NCBI RefSeq assembly: GCF_001457475.1
Contig: NZ_LN831029.1
Span: forward strand, 3,534,001 to 3,598,000
Direction: 5' to 3'
DNA: 64,000 nt
From: Achromobacter xylosoxidans
Lineage (GTDB): Bacteria > Pseudomonadota > Gammaproteobacteria > Burkholderiales > Burkholderiaceae_B
Below are positions 1-7,789 of this stretch, piece by piece. Within the stretch, counting starts at the first letter, position 1. The number at the start of each line of letters is the position of its first letter. A model generated the notes under the pieces. It did no database searches and had not been told where the DNA came from. It saw only the letters and a program-made list of their open reading frames with translations. Position numbers and translations under genes: made by a program.

Positions 1-148
1 CAACGAGGGTTCGCGCCGGCTGTCGGAGCGGACCGGGATGCGGCTGGTGGCGACCGAGGAACGCGGTTTCGTCTCTGGCCGCCAGCTGGCCGAGATCTGG
101 GAGATCACGCGCGACGAATGGCGCGCCCGGCATCCGCCGGCCGTCTGA
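1..148 (+). CDS. GNAT-family N-acetyltransferase, C-terminal end only
   Basis: The open frame starting at base 2 runs off the left edge and stops at TGA 146-148, leaving 48 residues. The segment SRRLSERTGMRLVATEERGF is typical of the end of RimJ/RimL-type GNAT acetyltransferases, where a residue set like N-x-S-R-x-x-x-E-x-x-G-M-R closes the acetyl-CoA fold. These enzymes transfer acetyl from acetyl-CoA to an amine. The substrate cannot be inferred from the tail alone. It lies 177 bases upstream of the stator pair and is probably a separate transcription unit. Confidence 0.7.
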   Translation, partial: NEGSRRLSERTGMRLVATEERGFVSGRQLAEIWEITRDEWRARHPPAV

Positions 149-325
149 AACCAAATCCGGCCCCGATTATTCTCCTGGGGCCCCGCGCCCGGACGCCGGT
201 TCAAGCCGGCGCTTACCGCCCCTTTCGCCCCGTTTTCCGACGGATTGGCGCGACCCGCCCGTGGCTAGAATTTGCCACCATCCCGCATTCCGTGAACCGG
301 ATGCGCTAGCTATCGGGCAAGATCC

Positions 326-1192
326 ATGAATCCGTCTACCGTCATCGGCGCCGTTGTCGGCCTGCTCACCCTGGTCATCGTCATCGCGCTGGCCGCCACC
401 AACCCCGGCATGTACTTCAACCTGCCGGGCCTGGCCATCGTGCTGGGCGGCACCTGCGCCGCGCTGTTCATCGCCTACCCGCTGTCCGAAGTGATGCGGG
501 TGTTCAAGCTGGTGGTCACGGTGTTCCGCAGCGACCAGCACGACCAGCAGCGCGACATCGAGGAGCTGGTCAACATGGCGCAGCTGTGGATGAACACCGA
601 CGTCCACAAGGTCGAACAGGAACTCAAGAAGGTCAGCAATCCGTTCCTGCGCACCGGCGTGCAGCTGATCATCGACAACACCCCCGAAGACCAGATCATC
701 GAACTGCTGCAATGGCGCGTGGCGCGGCTCAAGGCCCGCGAAATGGCCGAAGCGCAGATGTTCCGCGTGATGGCCACCTTCGCGCCGGCCTTCGGCATGC
801 TGGGCACGCTGGTCGGCCTGATCAACCTGATGTCGGTGCTGGGCGACGGCAGCATGACCACCATCGGCCAGCAGCTGGCCATCGGCCTGATGACCACCTT
901 CTACGGCATCCTGCTGGCCAACCTGGTGTGCAAGCCCATCGCCGTCAAGCTCGAACGCCGCACCGCGCGCCGCGTCGAGTCCATGAACATGGTGCTGCAG
1001 GGCATCTCCATGATGTGCGAGAAGCGCGGCCCGGCCGTGGTGCGCGAAACCCTGAACTCGTTCGTCATGCACGTCGAGGACGAAATCTACGACGGCGGCG
1101 CCGCCGCGCCGCGCGCCAAGGCCGAGGGCCAGGTGTCCGCCGCCGCCAACAAGCCCGTGTCCATCACCCGCCCCGCCGCCGCGCGCCAATGA
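326..1192 (+). CDS. MotA/PomA-family stator subunit
   Basis: A 288-residue inner-membrane protein of the MotA/TolQ/ExbB channel family. It has two hydrophobic segments near the N-terminus (about residues 5-25 and 35-52), a cytoplasmic domain, and a second pair of helices at about 150-205 with the typical motif FAPAFGMLGTLVGLINL followed by GILLANLVCKPIA. In this family the two C-terminal helices line the ion path and the cytoplasmic loop drives the rotor. The gene overlaps the next one by four bases (ATGA), so the two are translationally coupled and form a stator. No other flagellar gene is in view, so it may be a second stator set rather than the main flagellar one. Sodium or proton use cannot be decided here. 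The C-terminal 40 residues are Ala/Pro-rich and probably disordered. Confidence 0.88.
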   Translation: MNPSTVIGAVVGLLTLVIVIALAATNPGMYFNLPGLAIVLGGTCAALFIAYPLSEVMRVFKLVVTVFRSDQHDQQRDIEELVNMAQLWMNTDVHKVEQELKKVSNPFLRTGVQLIIDNTPEDQIIELLQWRVARLKAREMAEAQMFRVMATFAPAFGMLGTLVGLINLMSVLGDGSMTTIGQQLAIGLMTTFYGILLANLVCKPIAVKLERRTARRVESMNMVLQGISMMCEKRGPAVVRETLNSFVMHVEDEIYDGGAAAPRAKAEGQVSAAANKPVSITRPAAARQ

Positions 1193-2187
1193 GCCTGATT
1201 TCCCCCTCCCTGGCGCAGCGGATCGAGCAGGCCCGCCAGGCCCAGTTGCGCGCGCAGAAGGCGGCCGCCAACAGCGGCTGGCGCCCCAGCAAGAGCGACC
1301 GCAAGGATCGCTACGCCCGCTGGCACGTCGATGAAACCGTCGAAAGCGATGCCGAGAACTGGCTGCTCAGCTACCTGGACCTGATCACCCTGCTGCTGGC
1401 CATGCTGGTGGTGATGCTGGCCGTGGCGCGCCTGCACGGCGGCTTCCCCGAGCCCGGCGAAACGCAGGTCGACATCGTCGGCAGCCTGGCGGCCAAGGGC
1501 CTGCCCGCCTACGACGGCGAATACGCCGAATTCGACATGCCGGCCATCCCCGCCAGCTGGGCCGAACCCACGGCGCCGGCCGCGACGGCCAGCGCCGCCG
1601 CCGATGCCGCGGACAGCGATGGCGAGGTGGTGGCGCAAGCCGCCCCGCCCTTGAAGGCGCCGTCCAAGGAATCGCTGGGGCTGGCCGACCTGGGCAATTC
1701 GGTCGACGTCATCATCAACGAACAATCGGTCAGCTTCCGCATCAGCAACGAGCTGCTGTTCCCCTCGGGCCAGGCCACCCTCAGCCCGTCGGGCCTGGAC
1801 GTGATCAAGCGGCTGGCCGCCATCCTCAACAAGAATGACTACCAGGTCTCGGTCGAGGGCCACAGCGATCCGGTGCCGATCCAGACGCGGCAGTTCGCCT
1901 CCAACTGGGAACTGTCCAGCAGCCGCGCCACCAGCGTGCTGCGCGAACTGGTGCGCGACGGCGTGGCCGGCAGCCGCCTGCGCGCGGTGGGCTACGCCGA
2001 GACGCGCCCGATCGAGTCCAACGACACCCCGGCCGGCCGCGCCGCCAACCGGCGCGTGGAACTGATCATGGACATCACCGCGCCGGCCAAGCCGGTGCAG
2101 GCCGAGGCCAAGGGGGACGCGGGCAAGCCGGCCAGCGCCGCCAACGGCAAGGCCGGCGCCCCCGCGCCGGCCGCCGGCAAGTCCTGA
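1189..2187 (+). CDS. MotB/PomB-like stator subunit with OmpA peptidoglycan-binding domain
   Basis: A 332-residue protein. A charged cytoplasmic N-terminus is followed by one membrane helix at about residues 60-80 that begins SYLDLITLLLAMLVVML. Asp64 sits at the position of the ion-binding aspartate of MotB/PomB/ZorB. After an Ala/Pro-rich periplasmic linker (about 90-170) comes an OmpA-like domain (about 180-300) with FPSGQATLSPSG, VEGHSDPVP and the NWELSSSRA...NRRVELI signature that grips peptidoglycan. It therefore anchors the partner channel protein to the cell wall. The start codon ATG 1189 overlaps the upstream stop, and no other start fits the operon better. A terminator-like hairpin follows the gene. 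Confidence 0.88.
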   Translation: MSLISPSLAQRIEQARQAQLRAQKAAANSGWRPSKSDRKDRYARWHVDETVESDAENWLLSYLDLITLLLAMLVVMLAVARLHGGFPEPGETQVDIVGSLAAKGLPAYDGEYAEFDMPAIPASWAEPTAPAATASAAADAADSDGEVVAQAAPPLKAPSKESLGLADLGNSVDVIINEQSVSFRISNELLFPSGQATLSPSGLDVIKRLAAILNKNDYQVSVEGHSDPVPIQTRQFASNWELSSSRATSVLRELVRDGVAGSRLRAVGYAETRPIESNDTPAGRAANRRVELIMDITAPAKPVQAEAKGDAGKPASAANGKAGAPAPAAGKS

Positions 2188-2206
2188 CGCGCCAGCGTCT
2201 ACCCCG

Positions 2207-2230
2207 AACCAGCCGCGGCCGGTTTTGTTT
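2207..2230 (+). terminator. Probable rho-independent terminator of the stator operon
   Basis: The sequence from 2207 to 2224 is a near-perfect palindrome (AACC-GCC core pairing with GGC-GGTT, one mismatched pair). It is followed at once by TTGTTTTG, a weak U-run in RNA. It lies 20 bases after the motB-like stop codon and just before the next promoter, which is the expected place for the end of that transcript. Confidence 0.55.
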
Positions 2231-2240
2231 TGACCGCGGA

Positions 2241-2298
2241 TGTAAAGCAAACTTGACATCCCGTTCTGGCCCCGCCACAATGTCAAGCACGCTTTACA
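2241..2298 (+). promoter_or_regulatory. Promoter with two 18-bp palindromic operators
   Basis: A consensus -35 box TTGACA (2253-2258) is followed, after exactly 17 bases, by a CACAAT -10 box (2276-2281). Two 18-bp sites of the form TGT(A/C)AAG-N4-CTT(G/T)ACA lie at 2241-2258 and 2281-2298. Each is itself an inverted repeat with one mismatched pair, and they are centred 40 bp apart. The first covers the -35 box and the second begins at the last base of the -10 box, so a bound dimer at both would block RNA polymerase. The obvious candidate ligand is the 63-residue Xre-type protein encoded two genes' length downstream, implying autoregulation. The sites are seen directly; the binder is inferred. 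Confidence 0.75.
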
Positions 2299-2316
2299 CA
2301 CCCGGAGATGTCCCCC

Positions 2317-2703
2317 ATGAATCAAACCCAGGCCAGGCGCCGCTACCTGAAGGAATTCGGCGCCGCCATCGCGCTCTACGTGGCCCTGGTGGCGCTGTCG
2401 GTGTATGCCGCCACGCTGCTGGAGCCGGGCGCGCCGCGCACCGCCCTGCTGGCCAGCCCGGTGCTCGCGATCCTGCTGGTCATCCGCGCGGTGGCGCGCC
2501 AGGTCCGCCGGGCGGATGAGTTCGTGCGCAAGATCACCGCCGAACACCTGGCCATCGCCGCCGCCGTGACCGCCGCCATCACCTTCGCCTACGGCTTCCT
2601 GGAGCTGGCCGGCTTTCCGCGCCTGAGCATGTTCTTCGTCTGGCCGCTGATGGCCGTCGCCTGGCTCGCCACCACTATCATCGACTACCTGCGCCATCGA
2701 TGA
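2317..2703 (+). CDS. Small four-helix membrane protein of unknown function paired with an Xre regulator
   Basis: A 128-residue integral membrane protein. Hydrophobic segments lie at about residues 14-34, 41-60, 75-97 and 100-122, with a basic stretch RQVRRADEFVRKIT between the second and third. ATG 2317 is chosen because the GGAG at 2304-2307 lies nine bases upstream; the ATG at 2308 touches that site and is too close. Its stop overlaps the start of the next gene (ATGA), so membrane protein and regulator are co-translated. Pairs of a small multi-helix membrane protein with a roughly 65-residue CylR2-like repressor occur in many bacteria, often with the membrane protein influencing the repressor. 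That role is not proven here. I do not recognise a specific family. Confidence 0.75.
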   Translation: MNQTQARRRYLKEFGAAIALYVALVALSVYAATLLEPGAPRTALLASPVLAILLVIRAVARQVRRADEFVRKITAEHLAIAAAVTAAITFAYGFLELAGFPRLSMFFVWPLMAVAWLATTIIDYLRHR

Positions 2704-2891
2704 AGAACCGGATCCGCGACCTGCGCGCCGAACGCGGCTGGAGCCAGGCGGCGCTGGCCGAGCAATTGGATGTCTCGCGCCAGACGGTCAACGCCATCGA
2801 GACTGGCCGCTACGATCCCAGCCTGCCACTGGCCTTTGCCATCGCGCGCGTGTTCGGCCAGCCCATCGAGGCCATCTTCCAGGAAGGCTGA
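2700..2891 (+). CDS. Xre-family HTH transcriptional regulator (CylR2-like, 63 residues)
   Basis: The whole protein is a single Cro/CI-type helix-turn-helix domain: five short helices with the recognition segment SRQTVNAIETGRYDPSLPLA, matching the small CylR2/YozG-like repressors of 60-70 residues that act as dimers without a ligand domain. The start ATG overlaps the TGA of the membrane-protein gene, so the two are one operon. The two palindromes at 2241-2298 are the likely binding sites, giving negative autoregulation. What it responds to is unknown; in relatives the membrane partner is the candidate signal input. Confidence 0.88.
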   Translation: MKNRIRDLRAERGWSQAALAEQLDVSRQTVNAIETGRYDPSLPLAFAIARVFGQPIEAIFQEG

Positions 2892-2999
2892 CGCGAACCT
2901 GTCCGGCGCGCCGCAAACAGCGTAATCTGGCGGCTGCCGGCCGGGCGCGACGCGCGCCAGCGCCGGCACATACGCCGACCTTGCCACCAGGAACCGTCC

Positions 3000-3353
3000 A
3001 TGCCGTACATGCTTCTCATCGTCGAGCCCGCCGGCCAGCGCGCCGAGCGCACCCCCGAGCAAGGGCGCGACGTCTACGCCCAGATGGTGCGCTACGCCGA
3101 AGGATTGCAGGCGCGCGGCCTGCTGGCGCGCGCCGAATCCCTCAAGTCCGACGCCGACGGCGTGCGGCTGCGCGTGCGCGACGGCCAGCGTACGCTGGTC
3201 GACGGCCCCTTCGCCGAGGCCAAGGAGATGATCGGCGGCTTCTTCCTGCTCAACTGCGAGGATCGCGAACAGGCGCTGGCGCTGGCCGCCGAATGCCCGG
3301 CGGCGCGCTGGGCCACGGTGGAGGTGCGCGAGTTGGGGCCCTGTTTCATGTAG
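3000..3353 (+). CDS. YCII/DGPF-domain protein (ECF42-associated), first copy
   Basis: A 117-residue soluble protein of the YCII-related family. It opens MPYMLLIVEPAG and carries the family's signature VDGPFAEAKEMIGGF (about residues 65-80), from which the DGPF name comes. The fold is a ferredoxin-like dimer and the biochemical role is not established. Such proteins are the standard genomic partners of ECF42 sigma factors, and one is encoded downstream here. A second copy follows at 3511 and shares the same layout, including an equivalent DGPFADTKELVAGY. Genes 3000-5659 all point the same way and probably form one regulon. Confidence 0.85.
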   Translation: MPYMLLIVEPAGQRAERTPEQGRDVYAQMVRYAEGLQARGLLARAESLKSDADGVRLRVRDGQRTLVDGPFAEAKEMIGGFFLLNCEDREQALALAAECPAARWATVEVRELGPCFM

Positions 3354-3510
3354 CGCCGGGTCGCTGCCGCGCGGGCTGGCGTGGCGGCCGGACTAGGTGT
3401 TTACCCTGATTCGCACGTCTCCCTGTCGATTCGCGCCCGCCTCATGCGTCGTGCCAGTACCGACCCTGCCGCGCCTTGTGGCCGGGCCCATCGATACCAG
3501 GAGATCCCCG

Positions 3511-3924
3511 ATGCGATTCATGATCATCGTCCGCGCCAACGCCGACAGCGAGGCCGGCAAGCTGCCCGAGGCCAGCCTGCTCGATGCCATGGCGACCTAC
3601 CACGAAGGCCTGGCCAAGGCCGGCGTGCTGCTCGACGCCAGCGGCCTGCAGCCTTCGTCCAAGGGCTGGCGGGTGCGCTACGACGAGCGCGGCCAGCGCC
3701 AGGTCATCGACGGGCCGTTCGCCGACACCAAGGAGCTGGTGGCCGGCTACACCATGATCCAGGTGCGTTCGCGCGAGGAAGCCCTGCAATGGACGCTGCG
3801 CTTTCCCGACCCCTTCCCCGGCCAGCCCTGCGAAATCGAGGTGCGCCAGCTGTATGAACTGGACGATTTCGGCCCCGGCAAGGAAATCGACCGCTTCCGC
3901 GAACTGCCCGGCAACGGCCAGTGA
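3511..3924 (+). CDS. YCII/DGPF-domain protein (ECF42-associated), second copy
   Basis: A 137-residue protein with the YCII/DGPF signature IDGPFADTKELVAGY at about residues 68-82 and a C-terminal extension ending in a charged tail. ATG 3511 is preceded by an AGGAG at about 3499, which favours it over longer open frames reaching back to 3397. It is followed after 41 bases by the VOC protein and then the sigma factor. Paralogy to the gene at 3000 is visible in the aligned motif and in similar length. The function is unknown. By association it is a target or modulator of the ECF42 sigma factor. Confidence 0.85.
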   Translation: MRFMIIVRANADSEAGKLPEASLLDAMATYHEGLAKAGVLLDASGLQPSSKGWRVRYDERGQRQVIDGPFADTKELVAGYTMIQVRSREEALQWTLRFPDPFPGQPCEIEVRQLYELDDFGPGKEIDRFRELPGNGQ

Positions 3925-3965
3925 GCCGCGCCGCCCCTTCAACGCCCCACGCCACGAGACCCATC

Positions 3966-4373
3966 ATGCACAAGCAGATCTTCGTCAATCTCCCCATCGC
4001 CGACATGGCGAAATCGCAGGCCTTCTTCAAGAGCCTGGGCTTCAGCTTCAATCCGCAGTTCACCAATGACCAGGGCGCCTGCATGGTCGTCAGCGACAAC
4101 ATCTACGTCATGCTGCTGGTAAAGGACTTCTTCCAGGGCTTCACCAACAAACCCGTCGTCGATGCCAAGGGCGCCACCGAATCCCTGATCGCGCTTTCGT
4201 GCGAAAGCCGCGCCGAGGTCGACGACCTGGTCGCGCGCGCCAAGGCGGCCGGCGGCACGGCGCCGCGCCCGCCGCAGGACCATGGCTTCATGTACGGACA
4301 CGGCTTCGACGACCTGGACGGCCACATCTGGGAAGTGTTCTACATGGAACCCGGCGCGACGCCGCAGGCATGA
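3966..4373 (+). CDS. VOC-family (glyoxalase/bleomycin-resistance-like) protein
   Basis: A 135-residue protein made of two beta-alpha-beta-beta-beta modules of the vicinal-oxygen-chelate fold. It begins HKQIFVNLPIADMAKSQAFF and ends in the family-typical FDDLDGHIWEVFYM, where the final acidic residue is usually a metal ligand. Many such proteins are metal-dependent lyases or dioxygenases, and others only bind ligands. The substrate cannot be read from sequence. The ATG at 3966 is used because the open frame upstream (from 3921) has no family similarity. Its stop TGA overlaps the ATG of the sigma-factor gene, so the two are coupled. Confidence 0.83.
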   Translation: MHKQIFVNLPIADMAKSQAFFKSLGFSFNPQFTNDQGACMVVSDNIYVMLLVKDFFQGFTNKPVVDAKGATESLIALSCESRAEVDDLVARAKAAGGTAPRPPQDHGFMYGHGFDDLDGHIWEVFYMEPGATPQA

Positions 4374-5659
4374 CCACGACGGCCGGATCGGCGGCAACCC
4401 ACCGCGCCATCGAAGCCGTCTGGCGCATCGAGGCCGCCAGCGTCATCGCCGGCGTCGCGCGCCTGGTGCGCGATGTCGGCCTGGCCGAGGAACTGGCCCA
4501 GGACGCGCTGGTGGCCGCGCTGGAGCGCTGGCCGGCCACCGGCGTGCCGGACAACCCAGGAGCCTGGCTCATGACCACCGCGAAGAACCGCGCCCGCGAC
4601 CGCTTGCGGCTGGACGCCATCCATCGCCGCAAGCACGAGCAGATCGGCCACGAACTGGAGGCGCTGTGGGCCGACGTCGAACCCGATTTCGTCGAGGCGC
4701 TGGACGCCGCGCGCCAGGACGACATCGGCGACGACCTGCTGCGCCTGGTGTTCACCGCCTGCCATCCGCTGCTGTCGACCGAGGCGCGCGTGGCGCTGAC
4801 GCTGCGGCTGCTGGGCGGGCTGTCCACCGCCGAGATCGCGCGCGCTTTCCTGGCCTCGGAGTCGACCATCGCCCAGCGCATCGTGCGGGCCAAGCGCAGC
4901 CTGACGGCGGCGCGCGTGCCGTTCGAGGTGCCCGGGCCGCAGGAACGCGCGGCGCGGCTGGCCTCGGTGCTGGAAGTGATCTACCTGATCTTCAACGAAG
5001 GCTATGCGGCCACCGCCGGCGAAGACTGGATGCGCCCGGCGCTGTGCGACGAAGCGCTGCGGCTGGGCCGCATCCTGGCCCAGCTGACGCCCGACGAAAG
5101 CGAGGTACACGGGCTGGTGGCGCTGATGGAACTGCAGGCCTCGCGCCTGCATGCGCGCAGCGACGCCGAAGGCCGGCCGGTGCTGCTGCTGGAACAGGAT
5201 CGCGGCCGCTGGGACACGCTGCTGATCCGGCGCGGCCTGGCCGCGCTGGAGCGCGCCGAAAGCCTGGGCGGCGCCAGCGGCCCGTACGCGCTGCAGGCCG
5301 GCCTGGCGGCCTGCCACGCCCGCGCGCGCCAGCCGCAGGACACCGACTGGGCGCGCATCGTGGCGCTGTACGACGCGCTGGCGCAGGCCATGCCGTCGCC
5401 CGTAGTGGAACTGAACCGCGCCGTTGCCGTGGGCATGGCCTTCGGCCCGCAAGCCGGGCTGGACCTGGCGGATGAGCTGGCGCGCGACCCGGCGCTGGCC
5501 AACTACCACTGGCTGCCGAGCGTGCGCGGCGACCTGCTGGCCAAGCTCGGGCGCCATGCCGAAGCGCTGGCCGAATTCGAGCGCGCCGCCGGCATGACGC
5601 GCAACGCCCGCGAACGCGAAATGCTGCTGGCGCGGGCGCGGGCCATGCGCGCGCCTTGA
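4370..5659 (+). CDS. ECF42-type RNA polymerase sigma factor with TPR-like C-terminal extension
   Basis: A 429-residue protein, about twice the length of a classical ECF sigma factor. Residues about 10-80 form sigma region 2 (ELAQDALVAALERWPATGVP, then AWLMTTAKNRARDRLR). Residues about 115-175 form region 4 with its helix-turn-helix (GLSTAEIARAFLASESTIAQ). The remaining 240 residues form an alpha-helical, TPR-like extension with the conserved IYLIFNEGYAAT and ELNRAVAVGMA motifs. This layout defines the ECF42 group, which lacks a dedicated anti-sigma factor and is thought to be controlled through its C-terminal extension. Partner genes for YCII/DGPF proteins lie directly upstream. The start ATG overlaps the stop of the VOC gene. 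Confidence 0.88.
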   Translation: MTTTAGSAATHRAIEAVWRIEAASVIAGVARLVRDVGLAEELAQDALVAALERWPATGVPDNPGAWLMTTAKNRARDRLRLDAIHRRKHEQIGHELEALWADVEPDFVEALDAARQDDIGDDLLRLVFTACHPLLSTEARVALTLRLLGGLSTAEIARAFLASESTIAQRIVRAKRSLTAARVPFEVPGPQERAARLASVLEVIYLIFNEGYAATAGEDWMRPALCDEALRLGRILAQLTPDESEVHGLVALMELQASRLHARSDAEGRPVLLLEQDRGRWDTLLIRRGLAALERAESLGGASGPYALQAGLAACHARARQPQDTDWARIVALYDALAQAMPSPVVELNRAVAVGMAFGPQAGLDLADELARDPALANYHWLPSVRGDLLAKLGRHAEALAEFERAAGMTRNAREREMLLARARAMRAP

Positions 5660-5752
5660 TGCCCCCGCCGCGCCGGATCGCCGCGGCCCGGCCGCCGGTG
5701 GGCGCCCGCGATGGCGCATGCCGATCCCGGGCGGACGTGCTTAAATCCCGCC

Positions 5753-6643
5753 ATGGCCTCATCCCATCCCGCCGCCGGCGGCCTCCGCGCCGCGCCTGAC
5801 ACGCACGCCGAACCGCCGCTCGCGGGCGTGCCGCAGGCCTTCGACCATGCCGATGACCGCGCCGAATTCCGGCGCCTGGCGCAGCGGCCCGGCATCGAGC
5901 TGTACCGCGCCCACATCATCCGCCACGCCTTCGAACCGCATACCCACGAAGCCTTCGGCCTGGGCGCCATCGAAGCCGGCGTGGAGCGTTTCCGCTACCG
6001 CGGCGCCGAGCACCTGGCGCCCTCGGGCTCGGTGGTGCTGATGAATCCCGACGAACTGCACACCGGCCGCGCCGAGACCGCGGGCGGCTGGCGCTACCGC
6101 ATGGCGTACATCGACCCCGACGTGGTCGAGCAGGTGACGGGCGAGGCCGCCTGGTGGTTCGATTGCGCGGTGGGCCACGACCCCGCCGGCGCCCAACGCG
6201 TCACCGCCCTGCTGGACACCCTGTGGCGCGCGCGCGAGCCGCTGGCGTTCGATAGCGCCTTGTTCGCGTTGCTGGCCGAATTCCGCCGCCACGCCCGCGT
6301 GCCGCGACCGCCGCGCGCGCAAGGCGCGCCGCGTTTCGCGCCGGTCATCGACTACCTGCGCGCCAACCTGGCGCGCCGCCTGACGCTGGAGGAACTGGCC
6401 GCCGTCGCCGGCCTCAGTCCGTTCCACTTCCTGCGCAGCTTCCAGGCGCACTACCACGCCACGCCGCAGCAGACGCTGATGGCGCTGCGCCTGTTCGAGG
6501 CCAAGCGCCTGCTGGCCGCCGGCGAAACGCCGGCCCAGACCGCCCTGGCCGCCGGCCTGACCGACCAGGCCCACCTGACCCGCGCCTTCACCCGCCGCTA
6601 CGGCGTCACGCCCGCCCGCTACCAGAAGCAGGTGCGGGCCTGA
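5753..6643 (+). CDS. AraC-family transcriptional regulator with cupin sensor domain
   Basis: A 296-residue regulator. The N-terminal half (about 40-150) is an AraC-type cupin with HTHEAFGLGAIEAGVERFRY and NPDELHTG, the usual ligand pocket. The C-terminal 100 residues hold the double helix-turn-helix (LTLEELAAVAGLSPFHFLRS, then AGLTDQAHLTRAFTRRYGVT). ATG 5753 is preferred over 5711. A TTAAAT -10-like element at 5741-5746 sits just before it, so the message may be nearly leaderless, but this is uncertain. It is followed in the same direction by a DMT-family exporter, the common arrangement for AraC regulators that control an adjacent efflux gene. The ligand is unknown. Confidence 0.87.
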   Translation: MASSHPAAGGLRAAPDTHAEPPLAGVPQAFDHADDRAEFRRLAQRPGIELYRAHIIRHAFEPHTHEAFGLGAIEAGVERFRYRGAEHLAPSGSVVLMNPDELHTGRAETAGGWRYRMAYIDPDVVEQVTGEAAWWFDCAVGHDPAGAQRVTALLDTLWRAREPLAFDSALFALLAEFRRHARVPRPPRAQGAPRFAPVIDYLRANLARRLTLEELAAVAGLSPFHFLRSFQAHYHATPQQTLMALRLFEAKRLLAAGETPAQTALAAGLTDQAHLTRAFTRRYGVTPARYQKQVRA

Positions 6644-6753
6644 CGCCGCCGGCGGCCGCGCCAGGGTCGCGGCGCGCAGCAATCTGGTACAAGACCGGCC
6701 GCGCCAGCCGCCGCTAGACTGCCCCGTCTATCGCATACACGTAGGGAATCTTC

Positions 6754-7707
6754 ATGTGGGCAGGAACCTTGTACGCCCTGGCGGCCGGATTGATGTGGGG
6801 GCTGGTTTTCGTCGGTCCGCTACTGCTGCCGGAATACCCCGCCGCCCTGCAATCGGTGGCGCGCTACCTGGCCTTCGGCCTGATCGCCCTGCCGCTGGCC
6901 TGGCTGGACCGCAAGGCGCTGCGCCAGCTCAGTCGCGCCGACTGGATCGAGGCCCTGAAGCTGGCCGCCATCGGCAACCTGCTGTACTACCTGTGCCTGG
7001 CCAGCGCCATCCAGCGCGCCGGCGGCCCGGTGCCGACCATGATCATCGGCACGCTGCCGGTGGTGATCGCCATCTGCGCCAACCTGCGCAACGCGCGCCG
7101 CGACGGCCGGCTGCCCTGGAAGCGGCTGGCGCCCTCGCTGGCGCTGATCGCGCTGGGCATCGCCTGCGTCAACCAGGCGGAACTGCAAGCCCTGCGCCAG
7201 CAAGCCGATGCCGACCTGTCGCGCTACGCGATCGGCGCCGTGCTGGCGCTGGGCGCGGTGGCGTGCTGGACCTGGTATCCGCTGCGCAACGCCGACTGGC
7301 TGCGCGACCATCCTGGCCGCAGTCCGCGCACCTGGGCCACCGCCCAGGGCGTGGCCACCCTGCCGCTGGCGCTGGCCGGCTATGGCCTGTTGTGGGGCGG
7401 CATGGCCGCCACCGGCAGTGGCTTCGACATGCCACTGGGCCCGCGTCCCGAGGTGTTCCTGGGGCTCATGATCATCATCGGCCTGTTCGCCTCGTGGCTG
7501 GGCACGCTGTGCTGGAACGAAGCCAGCCAGCGCCTGCCGACCGCGCTGGCCGGGCAACTGATCGTGTTCGAGACGCTGGCCGCGCTGGCCTATGCCTTCA
7601 TCCTGCGAGGCAGCCTGCCGCAGCCGTTGACGCTGGCCGGCATCGTGCTGCTGATGATCGGCGTACTGCGCGCGGTGCGGGTCAAGCCCGAGCCGCTGCC
7701 CGCCTAG
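6754..7707 (+). CDS. EamA/DMT-superfamily transporter
   Basis: A 317-residue polytopic inner-membrane protein with about ten hydrophobic helices arranged as two EamA repeats (residues about 1-140 and 165-310). It has family-typical segments such as YALAAGLMWGLVFVGP at the N-terminus and LFASWLGTLCWNEASQRLPT in the second repeat. DMT transporters export amino acids, metabolites or drugs. The substrate is not predictable. It stands 110 bases downstream of the AraC-type regulator and may be its target. A GC-rich hairpin at 7750-7769 follows. Confidence 0.87.
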   Translation: MWAGTLYALAAGLMWGLVFVGPLLLPEYPAALQSVARYLAFGLIALPLAWLDRKALRQLSRADWIEALKLAAIGNLLYYLCLASAIQRAGGPVPTMIIGTLPVVIAICANLRNARRDGRLPWKRLAPSLALIALGIACVNQAELQALRQQADADLSRYAIGAVLALGAVACWTWYPLRNADWLRDHPGRSPRTWATAQGVATLPLALAGYGLLWGGMAATGSGFDMPLGPRPEVFLGLMIIIGLFASWLGTLCWNEASQRLPTALAGQLIVFETLAALAYAFILRGSLPQPLTLAGIVLLMIGVLRAVRVKPEPLPA

Positions 7708-7749
7708 CATCGGCGCGTGGCGAGGCCCGCGGCCACGGTCTAGAATGCC

Positions 7750-7769
7750 GGGCCCCCGTCCTGGGGCCC
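7750..7769. other. GC-rich perfect hairpin between the transporter and cytochrome genes
   Basis: GGGCCCC (7750-7756) pairs perfectly with GGGGCCC (7763-7769) around a six-base loop. No T-run follows on either side, so it is not a standard intrinsic terminator. It could be a transcript-end barrier or part of the leader of the cytochrome gene that starts 20 bases later. Confidence 0.4.
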
Positions 7770-7789
7770 GATCGATACGACACGACGAC

